From assembly GCF_014395785.1 (NCBI RefSeq), contig NZ_CP060713.1:338501-402500 (forward strand): a stretch of DNA of 64,000 bases, written 5' to 3'. Positions 53,184-60,825 of this stretch are shown piece by piece. Position 1 is the stretch's first letter, and each line of letters opens with the position of its first letter. The notes under the pieces are model-generated. The model was not told the origin of the DNA. It did no database searches and was given only the letters and a program-made list of their open reading frames with translations. This stretch comes from Nocardioides mesophilus (GTDB taxonomy: Bacteria > Actinomycetota > Actinomycetes > Propionibacteriales > Nocardioidaceae). Position numbers and translations under genes: made by a program.

Positions 53184-54794
53184 TCAGAGCGTGACGTCCT
53201 CCAGGTGGTAGTAGCCGGTCGGCAGCACCTTGAAGTTCTTCACGTCCGCGCTCTGGGCGTAGGGGAACGGCGTGTAGAACAGGAAGCCGAGGAACGCGTC
53301 GTCCGCAGCGATCTGCTGGATCTGGGCGTACAGCTCCGCCCGCTTGGTCTCGTCGAACTCCCGCTGGGCCGCGTGGACCAGCTCGATCAGCTCCGGGTTC
53401 TCGTAGGCGGTCTGGAAGGAGTGGCCGCCCGAGCTGGGGTCCAGGGCGAACTGGACGAGCTCGTCCGGGTCGGCGAGGTCCATCGTCCAGTAAGAGTGCG
53501 CGATCTCGTACTGGAGCTGGCCGGTGAGGTCGTGCTGGGCGCTGGCGTCGACGTTCTGGATCTTCATGGTGATGCCCAGGTCCTTCAGCGACGCCTGCAG
53601 GATCTGGGAGATCGCCGAGTCGACCGAGTCCCCGGACATGGCGAGGTAGGTCGTGGTGAAGCCGTCCGGGACGCTCGACTGCTTGAGCTCCGCACGGGCC
53701 TGGTCCATGTCGTACTGGATGCCCTTGCAGTTCTCGTCGTAGTACGGCGTGGTCGGCATCATGAACGAGTTCGCCGGGGTGCCGGCGCCGAAGAGGATGT
53801 TCTTCACCATGGCGTCCCGGTCGATGGCGAAGGAGATCGCCCGGCGCACGTGCACGTCGGCGTAGGGCCCCTTCGTCTGGTTCATCAGGATGTAGTCCGT
53901 GCGCGTCGACGGGAACAGGTTGACCTCGAGCTTCGGGTTGGCCTTGATCTGCTCGAGGCTGGAGAACGGCGGGTTCTCGTTGATCTGCGCCTGGCCGCCC
54001 TGCAGCTGGATCGAGCGGGCGTTGTCGTCCGGGACGACCTTCCACGTGACGGTGTCGAGCGCCGGCTTGCCGCTCTGCCAGTAGGAGCCGTTCTTCTTCA
54101 GGCGGATGTAGTCGCCCTTCTTCCACTCGTCCCACATGAACGGGCCGGTGGCGATCGGCGCGGCGTAGAACTCCTTCGCCGACTTGCCGCCGTAGTCCTT
54201 GGGGATGACGCCGTTGTTGGGGCAGCTGAGGTCGGCCAGCAGCGGCGCCCACGGGTACTTGGTGGTCACGACCACGGTGAGGTCGTCGGGGGTCGTGACC
54301 TCCTTGATGGCGGAGTTGATGAACTCCCAGCCGCCCTCGGTGGCGGACGACTCGTCGATCGAGAACTTCACGTCCGCGGACGTCATCGGCGTGCCGTCGT
54401 GGAACTTCACGTCGGAGCGGAGCTTGAAGGTGCACGAGAGGTTGTCGTCGGACATCTCGTAGCTCTCGGCGAGCCACGGGCGGACGCCCTGGCCGTCCTC
54501 CGTCATCGCGACCAGGGGCTCGTACATCTGCTGGTAGACCCACAGCGACGCGTTGCTGAACACCATGGTCTTGTCCATGTCGACCGAGTCCTGGGCACGG
54601 ACGATCGTGAGGTCACCCCCGCTCTTGGGCGCCGAGCCGGAGGAGTCGGCGCCGCAGGCGGCGAGGAGGGGGGCAGCGGTGAACGCGCCGATGCCGAAGA
54701 AGCTCAGCTGCATCATGCGACGGCGGCTGATCGAGGGGATCCGGAGGCCCTCGGGGATCTGGTTGGACGACCCGTCGGGGTTGCGATCAGACAT
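53184..54794 (-). CDS. dipeptide ABC transporter substrate-binding lipoprotein (Tat-type signal)
   Basis: The 536-residue protein carries a twin-arginine motif, SRRRMMQLSFFG, followed by a hydrophobic stretch and lipobox LLAAC, so it is probably a Tat-exported lipoprotein. The body is a family 5 solute-binding protein with YEPLVAMTEDGQGVRPWLAE, SDVKFHDGTPMTSADVKFS and DVHVRRAISFAIDRDAMV. AGGAG precedes the ATG at 54794. It is the first gene of the 13-gene operon and faces the divergent fusion gene across a 140-bp control region. Confidence 0.93.
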   Translation of the reverse strand: MSDRNPDGSSNQIPEGLRIPSISRRRMMQLSFFGIGAFTAAPLLAACGADSSGSAPKSGGDLTIVRAQDSVDMDKTMVFSNASLWVYQQMYEPLVAMTEDGQGVRPWLAESYEMSDDNLSCTFKLRSDVKFHDGTPMTSADVKFSIDESSATEGGWEFINSAIKEVTTPDDLTVVVTTKYPWAPLLADLSCPNNGVIPKDYGGKSAKEFYAAPIATGPFMWDEWKKGDYIRLKKNGSYWQSGKPALDTVTWKVVPDDNARSIQLQGGQAQINENPPFSSLEQIKANPKLEVNLFPSTRTDYILMNQTKGPYADVHVRRAISFAIDRDAMVKNILFGAGTPANSFMMPTTPYYDENCKGIQYDMDQARAELKQSSVPDGFTTTYLAMSGDSVDSAISQILQASLKDLGITMKIQNVDASAQHDLTGQLQYEIAHSYWTMDLADPDELVQFALDPSSGGHSFQTAYENPELIELVHAAQREFDETKRAELYAQIQQIAADDAFLGFLFYTPFPYAQSADVKNFKVLPTGYYHLEDVTL

Positions 54795-54847
54795 GCAAGC
54801 TCCTAAGTGATTCAGCAACCGCAACGAGCGGTCGTCGATGTGCGCTG

Positions 54848-54880
54848 AGGCTAGGGCATTCGATTGCCTTTGGGTAGTCT
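54848..54880. promoter_or_regulatory. divergent promoters with LacI-type operator
   Basis: GGCATTCGATTGCC (54855-54868) is a 14-bp dyad with a central CG, as in LacI-family operators, with two inner mismatches. It sits between a leftward -10 TAGCCT (54853-54848) for the importer operon and a rightward -10 TAGTCT (54875-54880) for the fusion gene. One bound repressor could shut both, and the LacI gene lies 2.2 kb away at the end of the rightward pair. Confidence 0.6.
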
Positions 54881-54934
54881 CCATCTCGCGACACCCCGTC
54901 GGGGCGAAATCGCCGAACTCCTTGGAGGACCCTC

Positions 54935-57085
54935 ATGCAGCTGACGATCATCGGAGCCGGCGCGATCGGGGGCACCATCGGTGCGCACCTGATCCGGGCC
55001 GGGCACGACGTCCTCCTGTGCGACGCCGACCCCGCGCACGTCGACGCGATCAACCGCGACGGGATCACCATCGAGGGCCCGGTCGAGAACTTCACGGTCG
55101 CGGCGCGGGCCGTGCTGCCGGTGGACCTGCCGGACTCCCTGGAGCGTGTCGCGGTGGCGGTCAAGAGCCACCACACCGCCCAGGCGGCCGAGCTGCTGCG
55201 CGGGCGCGTGCGTGACGACGGCTACGTCGTCAGCTTCCAGAACGGGCTGACCGCGGACACGCTCGTCGCGGTCGTCGGTCGCGAGCGGCTCATCGTCAGC
55301 TTCGTGAACTTCGGCGCCGACGTGCTCGCACCCGGTCGGATCATGCAGGGCAACATCGGGGCCTTCCGGGTGGGCGAGCTCGAGGGCAGCATCACGCCGC
55401 GGGTCCGCGAGCTGGTCGAGGCGCTCCCCTACGCCGAGGCGACCGACAACATCCTCGGCTACCTGTGGGGCAAGGAGGCCTACGGCGCGATGCTCTACGC
55501 GGGCGCCGTGTCGGACCTGTCGATCGCGGACTCGCTCGAGCAGCCACGGTGGCGCCCGCTGATGCTGGCCGTCGCCCGCGAGGTCCTCGCCCAGGCCCCG
55601 GTCCGGCCCGAGGGCTTCGACGGCTTCGACCCCGACGACCTCGAGGGGTCGCTGGACCGCCTGGTCGCGTTCAACCGGGCCAGCGCGAAGTCGCACAGCG
55701 GGATCTACCGCGACCTCATGGTGCGCAAGCGCAAGACCGAGGTCACCGACCTGCTCGAGGACCTCTCCGGACCGCTGACGACGTACGTCGGTCGTCTCAT
55801 CCAGTCGATCGAGCGCGGCGAGCGCACCTGCGAGGTCGCCAACCTGGAGCTCATGGCGGCCTACGAGAGAGCCGAGCGTCTCGGCCGGCCGCTGGAGGCC
55901 GTCGTCTCCCTGCTCCCCGCGCCGGCACGGGCGCCCGAGGGACCGCTGCACGGCCTGCAGGTCGCGGTGAAGAACCTGATCGCCGTCGCCGGCCAGCCGC
56001 TCGGCAACGGCAACCCCACCGCGATGCGCTCGGCCCCCCAGGAGGCGGACGCCCCGGTCGTCGCGGCGCTGCGCGACGCGGCCGCCGACGTCTTCGCCAC
56101 CACGGCGCTGCTGGAGTACGCCGCCGGCGCCACGCACCCCGAGGTGCCGGAGACCCGCAATCCCTTCGACCAGGGCCGCACCGCCGGCGGGTCGAGCGGC
56201 GGGTCAGCCGCGCTGGTCGGGGCCGGCGTCTGCGACGTGGCGCTGGGCACCGACACCGGCGGCTCGATCCGGATTCCCGCCCACTACTGCGGGACCGTGG
56301 GGTTCAAGCCCGGCCACGGCGTCCTGCCGCTCGACGGCGTCCAGCCGCTCGCCCCCACCTTCGACCACGTCGGGCTGCTCGCCCGTGACGTCGCCTCGAC
56401 CCGGCGGGTCTTCGCGGCGCTCACCGGTTCGACGCCGGGCGCGACGGAGGCCCCGCAGACGCTGCGGATCGGGGTCGTGGCGGGCGACCTGGACCGCCCG
56501 GACCTCGAGCCGGAGGTCGCAGCCGCGGTCCGCGGTGCCCTCACCGCGCTGGAGCGTGCGGGCTGCACGATCGTCGAGGTGGACGGCTCCGCGTTCGAGC
56601 GGCTCTCCGGCACCTTCGAGGACATCCTTCTCCACGAGGCCTGGCAGGTGCACGGGCCGGCGGTCACCGAGGACCCCTCGACGTTCGGCCCCGAGACACT
56701 GCGGCTCCTGCGGGCCGGCGCCGAGGTCGGCGACACGGCGTACGAGCGGGCCTGCGCGCGGCGTCAGGAGCTGCTGCCACCGGCGCTCGCGACCTACGAC
56801 GTCGTGGACGTCCTGCTCAGCCCGGCCGCGCCGTTCGTAGCCCCGAGGACGACGCCCGCGGTCGACACCCCCGCCGGCGAGAGCGAGGGCCGCTACACCG
56901 TGATCCACAACCTCACCGGCGCGCCGGCGATCGCGGTGCCCTGCGGATGGAGCGGCGACGGGCTGCCGATCGGGCTGCAGCTCGCGGCGGGACGCGGCCG
57001 CGACGAAGAGCTCCTGGCTGCAGCGGCGTTCGTGGAGTCGGTGCTGGACGTCGAGCGACGCGCGCCGGAGGTCCGCACGCGATAG
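54935..57085 (+). CDS. fusion of ketopantoate-reductase-like dehydrogenase and amidase
   Basis: A single 716-residue frame joins two enzymes. Residues 1-310 are a PanE/ApbA-type dehydrogenase with the dinucleotide motif [12 protein letters not shown], Lys77 in AVKSHH, Asn103 in FQNGLT and a helical half with [15 protein letters not shown]. Residues 335-716 are an amidase-signature hydrolase with the Lys346, cis-Ser421 and Ser444 triad in [20 protein letters not shown] and [11 protein letters not shown]. No stop or frame break lies at the join. GGAGGA precedes the ATG. It is transcribed away from the peptide importer operon, beside the LacI gene. A role in amide cleavage coupled to reduction of a 2-oxoacid is guesswork. 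Confidence 0.92.
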   Translation: MQLTIIGAGAIGGTIGAHLIRAGHDVLLCDADPAHVDAINRDGITIEGPVENFTVAARAVLPVDLPDSLERVAVAVKSHHTAQAAELLRGRVRDDGYVVSFQNGLTADTLVAVVGRERLIVSFVNFGADVLAPGRIMQGNIGAFRVGELEGSITPRVRELVEALPYAEATDNILGYLWGKEAYGAMLYAGAVSDLSIADSLEQPRWRPLMLAVAREVLAQAPVRPEGFDGFDPDDLEGSLDRLVAFNRASAKSHSGIYRDLMVRKRKTEVTDLLEDLSGPLTTYVGRLIQSIERGERTCEVANLELMAAYERAERLGRPLEAVVSLLPAPARAPEGPLHGLQVAVKNLIAVAGQPLGNGNPTAMRSAPQEADAPVVAALRDAAADVFATTALLEYAAGATHPEVPETRNPFDQGRTAGGSSGGSAALVGAGVCDVALGTDTGGSIRIPAHYCGTVGFKPGHGVLPLDGVQPLAPTFDHVGLLARDVASTRRVFAALTGSTPGATEAPQTLRIGVVAGDLDRPDLEPEVAAAVRGALTALERAGCTIVEVDGSAFERLSGTFEDILLHEAWQVHGPAVTEDPSTFGPETLRLLRAGAEVGDTAYERACARRQELLPPALATYDVVDVLLSPAAPFVAPRTTPAVDTPAGESEGRYTVIHNLTGAPAIAVPCGWSGDGLPIGLQLAAGRGRDEELLAAAAFVESVLDVERRAPEVRTR

Positions 57086-57106
57086 ATTCTCGCCGCACCG
57101 TCCGCG

Positions 57107-58210
57107 GTGCCGGCTCACGTGACCGCTCAAGACAACCGCTCAAGACAGTGGGGAGACCTCATCAACGACGATCGATCGGCCGGGCAGGAGCATCGGCGTC
57201 CGCGCATGGCCGACGTCGCCCGCTCCGTGGGGGTGCATCCCTCGACCGTCTCACGGGTGCTCAGCGGTGACACGAGCCTGTCCATCCGGCCCGACACCCG
57301 CGACCGGATCCTGTTGGCCGTGCAGAAGCAGGGCTACCGTCCGAACGCGCTGGCCCGGGCCCTCAAGCAGTCCCGGACCGGAGCGCTGGCGATGGTCGTG
57401 CCGCTGCTGCGCAACCCCATCTGGTCGAGCATCCAGCGGGGCGCCCTGCACGCCGCCGCCGAGTGCGACCAGGTGGTGATGTTCCTGGACGAGCCCGAGG
57501 ACAGCGCGCGCACGCCGATCGAGTACCAGCACCTCATCGAGGAGAGCCGCGCGGACGGCCTGCTCATCGCCACCTCGGAGCGGCTGCCGCGGGGCCGCCA
57601 GCGCGAGCTGACCGTGCCGCACGTCTACCTCAACCGGCGCGGGCCGGGTGAGGGCAACAACGTGGTCATGGACGAGGAGGGCGCGATGCAGCTCTTCGTC
57701 GACCACCTCGCCGCCCTCGGCCACCGCCGGATCGCCGTGATCGACGGCCACAAGAACATCGACACGCCGTTCCGCCGGGCCGCCGCCGTCCGCTCCCTGT
57801 GCCATGAGCGTGGCATGAGCGCCACGTTCGAGCACGACGCCGACACCGAGATCGGCGGCTACGAGGCGACCCTCCACCTGCTCGCGCGCCGCGAGCACCC
57901 GACCGCCATCGGGGTCGGCAACCTGGGCCAGCTCTTCGGCGTCCTCAAGGCGCTGCGTGAGGCCGGCGCCGTCGTGCCGCGCGACGTCTCGCTCGTCAGC
58001 TTCGACGAGGACGCCTGCCTGGAGTTCCTGGAGGCGCCCATCACGAGCGTGAGCATGCCGCTCGTGGAGCTCGGCGCCGCGGCTGTGCGTGCCCTGGTGG
58101 ACCGCATCGACGGCCGCCCTGGCCACGACGTCCTGGTCCGGGACCCGCTCGTCCTCGTCGATCGGTCGTCGACCGCGCCTCCGCGCGGCGGCCGGCGCAT
58201 CGGCGCCTAG
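57107..58210 (+). CDS. LacI-family transcriptional regulator
   Basis: The 367-residue regulator has a LacI helix-turn-helix, MADVARSVGVHPSTVSRVLS, the hinge GYRPNALARALKQ and a periplasmic-binding-protein-like effector domain with GHRRIAVIDGHKN and SLVSFDEDACLEFLEAPITS. The start is uncertain: the GTG at 57107 gives about 33 extra residues before the helix-turn-helix, more than usual, and an internal ATG at 57206 would cut into it. It follows the fusion gene by 21 bp and very likely controls the divergent importer operon. Confidence 0.9.
   Translation: MPAHVTAQDNRSRQWGDLINDDRSAGQEHRRPRMADVARSVGVHPSTVSRVLSGDTSLSIRPDTRDRILLAVQKQGYRPNALARALKQSRTGALAMVVPLLRNPIWSSIQRGALHAAAECDQVVMFLDEPEDSARTPIEYQHLIEESRADGLLIATSERLPRGRQRELTVPHVYLNRRGPGEGNNVVMDEEGAMQLFVDHLAALGHRRIAVIDGHKNIDTPFRRAAAVRSLCHERGMSATFEHDADTEIGGYEATLHLLARREHPTAIGVGNLGQLFGVLKALREAGAVVPRDVSLVSFDEDACLEFLEAPITSVSMPLVELGAAAVRALVDRIDGRPGHDVLVRDPLVLVDRSSTAPPRGGRRIGA
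57122..57147. repeat. 13-bp perfect tandem duplication in the LacI 5' end
   Basis: ACCGCTCAAGACA occurs twice in direct succession (57122-57134 and 57135-57147). Since 13 is not a multiple of 3, the duplication would have changed the reading frame upstream of the helix-turn-helix, which may explain the doubtful start. Confidence 0.6.
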
Positions 58211-58233
58211 CCCGACCGTTCAGTCAGGGCTAG
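58207..58233. terminator. hairpin spanning the stops of two convergent genes
   Basis: CTAGCCC (58207-58213) and GGGCTAG (58227-58233) enclose 13 nt and include the stop codons of the LacI gene and of the convergent molybdopterin fusion gene. It could end transcription from both sides. Confidence 0.4.
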
Positions 58234-59720
58234 ATGCCGGCGGCGCTGGCGTAGAACTGCTGGTCCTCGCGCCACCCGCCCATCCCCATCCCGATGTCGT
58301 CGACGTCGGCGACGAACTCGATGGCTGTGATCCACTTGACCATCTTGAAGCCGAGCTGGGTCTCCACCCGCAGCCGCACCGGGGCACCGTGCCTGAGCGG
58401 CAGCGGCTCGCCGTTCATCTCCAGCGCGAGGATGGTCTGCGGGTCCGAGGCCAGCTGGATCGGGATGGTGCCGTAGTAGAAGCCGGTGCGGCCTTCGCTG
58501 CCCGTCAGACCCTTGTCGTCCATGGCGTGGAAGACGACGTGACGAGCAGACGCCTGCGGAGCGACCTCGTCCATCACCCGGGCGAGCGGCACCCCGGCCC
58601 ATTCCGCCACCGCGGTCCAGCCCTGGATGCAGTTGTGCTTGGTGATCTGGCGCTGGGCACCCAGCGCACGAAGATCGTCCAACGACAGGCTCACCGGGCG
58701 CTCGACCAGGCCCCCCACGTCCAGCCGGTAGTCCTCGAAGCCGGCGGCGGCCGACTCGAGGTACTCCTCGCTGGCCGGCGGATGACCGTTGACCCGGAAG
58801 TAGGCGGAGACCTCTGAGCGCCGGAGGTCCTGGCGCGAGACCAGCCTTCGGGACAGCAGCCGCTCGAACGGGTTCACCACCACACCGAGCAGTCGCTGGG
58901 TGCGCCGGCGGTAGCGCAGCGAGAACCAGGTGATCACCACGTGGAGGACCGCGATCGCCAGCAGTCCGGCCACACCGATCCCCACCGCCAGCCGTCGATC
59001 ACCCTCCGGGTCACCGAGCACGATCGCGGCGAACTCCGAAGGCACTCCGTGCACGACCACCAGGGAGACGTGCACGACCACGAAGACCCCGAACGCGCAC
59101 ATCACCAGGAAGTGCAGGCTGCGCGCCCCCTGCTTGCCACCGAAGATCTTTCCGTACCACGGGAAACGCGCCAGCACCGCGGGAGACATCGCTGCCCCGG
59201 TCGCGATCTGCAGAGGGGCCAGCACGAAGATGACGACGAAGTAGGACAGCTTCTGGGCGGGCTCGAAGGGTTCGCCGGGGATCTTGGCGGGGATCTCGAA
59301 GTGCAGGTAGGTCCCGACGGCCCTGATCGAGTCCGGCACCAGCGACCAGTGCGTGGGCACGAGGTAGTGCCAGTAGCCGGTGGCGAACACCAGGGTCACG
59401 TACACGGCTCCGGTCAAGATCCAGAACTGGACCGTCATGAAGTGCCAGTGCCGGCCCAGCCCGAGGTTCTTCCTGCCCGGCAGTGCCACCACCGGGGACC
59501 ACGACTCCTCCTCGTCCAGGGACGTCCACGGCGTCCGCGAGTCGGCGGCGAACGTCTTCTTCGAGAACCTCAGCCACTCGCGGCCGGGTGGGCAGTCGTC
59601 GCGCCAGTAGAGCTTCGGGAACGCCGAGAGCACCTCGATCCCCGAGCGGAACAGGAGCAGCAGGAAGAAGAGGTTGAGGAAGTGGGTGACCACGACCCAG
59701 TACGGGAAGAACTCCGGCAC
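58230..59720 (-). CDS. cytochrome b561-like/molybdopterin oxidoreductase fusion
   Basis: The protein of about 496 residues has five membrane segments in residues about 8-270 with histidines placed for heme b binding (HWHFMT, SLHFLVM, VVHVSLVVVHG), then a sulfite-oxidase-type molybdopterin domain from about 300 with the molybdenum-ligand cysteine in KHNCIQGW (Cys364). It resembles MsrPQ (YedYZ) joined into one chain, though with the membrane part first and no Tat signal. The GTG at 59720 has GGAGG 10 nt before it; the longest frame starts at 59762. The side of the membrane on which the Mo domain lies is unclear. Confidence 0.85.
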   Translation of the reverse strand: MPEFFPYWVVVTHFLNLFFLLLLFRSGIEVLSAFPKLYWRDDCPPGREWLRFSKKTFAADSRTPWTSLDEEESWSPVVALPGRKNLGLGRHWHFMTVQFWILTGAVYVTLVFATGYWHYLVPTHWSLVPDSIRAVGTYLHFEIPAKIPGEPFEPAQKLSYFVVIFVLAPLQIATGAAMSPAVLARFPWYGKIFGGKQGARSLHFLVMCAFGVFVVVHVSLVVVHGVPSEFAAIVLGDPEGDRRLAVGIGVAGLLAIAVLHVVITWFSLRYRRRTQRLLGVVVNPFERLLSRRLVSRQDLRRSEVSAYFRVNGHPPASEEYLESAAAGFEDYRLDVGGLVERPVSLSLDDLRALGAQRQITKHNCIQGWTAVAEWAGVPLARVMDEVAPQASARHVVFHAMDDKGLTGSEGRTGFYYGTIPIQLASDPQTILALEMNGEPLPLRHGAPVRLRVETQLGFKMVKWITAIEFVADVDDIGMGMGGWREDQQFYASAAGI

Positions 59721-59791
59721 TCGACGACCACCTCCACGCCTCGGCACGTCGGGTGCCTGCACCGACGGGGGTGTTCAGCGTAGGCAGAATC

Positions 59792-59807
59792 TTTGCGTCT
59801 GCGCAAA
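59792..59807. promoter_or_regulatory. perfect palindrome in divergent promoter region
   Basis: TTTGCG-TCTG-CGCAAA, a perfect 6-bp-arm dyad, lies between the molybdopterin fusion and aldose epimerase genes. It resembles a repressor operator of the MarR/TetR/LacI kind; no regulator gene is next to it. Confidence 0.45.
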
Positions 59808-59827
59808 CGTCGTGCGAGTCTGGACCG

Positions 59828-60798
59828 ATGACCTCCACGGACAGCCGAGGCGTCGGCAGGCAACCATCATGCGCGCGGACCGCCCCGTCCGGGCAGCAGT
59901 TCGAGATACGTTCCGGCGACCAGGTGGCGGTCGTCGTCGAGGTGGGTGGGGGCGTCCGGGAGTACTCGGCCGGCGGCCGGGACGTGCTGGACCCCTACGA
60001 GCTGGACCGGATGTGCGACGGCGCGCACGGGGCACCGCTGATCCCGTGGCCGAACCGCCTCGCCGACGGCAAGTACCGCTTCGACGGGACGGACCACCAG
60101 GTCGCGCTCACCGAGCCGGAGAAGCACAACGCCATCCACGGCTTCCTGCGCTGGCGCCCCTGGCAGTGCGTCGAGCACGAGGCCGACCACGTCACCATGG
60201 CGACCACGTTGTTCCCGCTGAAGGGCTATCCCTTCACCCTCGACGTCCGCGTCGACTACCGGCTCTCCGAGACCGGGCTGTCGGTGACGACCACGGCCAC
60301 CAACGTCGGCGCGGACCCGGCGCCCTACGGGTGTGGTCAGCATCCCTACCTCTCCCCCGGCGCCGGACGGATCGACGACTGCACCCTCCGGCTCGAGGCG
60401 GGCACCCGCATCCTCACCGACCCGGACCGTCAGCTGCCCACCGGGCTGGAAGCGGTGGAGGGCACGCCGTACGACTTCCGCGAGGGCCGCAAGGTCGGAG
60501 ACCTCGAGATCGACTACGCGTTCCAGGACCTCCGTCGCGACTCCGAAGGACGGGCGTGGGTGCACCTCACCGGGGCGGACGGGAACACCGTCCACCTGTG
60601 GGTCGACGAGGCCTACCCGATCGTCGAGCTCTACACCGGGGACACGCTGGCGCCCGAGCGCCGCCGGCGCGGACTGGGCACCGAGCCCATGAGCTGTCCC
60701 CGAACGCCTTCCAGACCGGCGAGGACGTGATCCGCCTCGAGCCGGCGGCGTCGCGGACCTCCTCGTGGGGAGTGTTCCTGACGCCGCCCGGCGTGTGA
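59828..60798 (+). pseudogene. aldose 1-epimerase family protein, one-base frameshift near the end
   Basis: The galactose-mutarotase-type protein has GAPLIPWPNRLADGKY, NAIHGFLRWRPW, the His in YGCGQHPYLSPG and DYAFQDL of the active-site region. At the C run 60698-60701 the frame changes, and reading stops at 60730 as ...RTPSRPART. With one more C it continues CPPNAFQTGEDVIRLEP and ends at 60798, the normal family C-terminus with a conserved PPNAF motif. The restored length is 323 residues. Sequencing error is likely. Start at the ATG at 59828. Confidence 0.82.
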
Positions 60799-60825
60799 CC
60801 TCAGCGCCGGCCGACCGGGCGGCCG

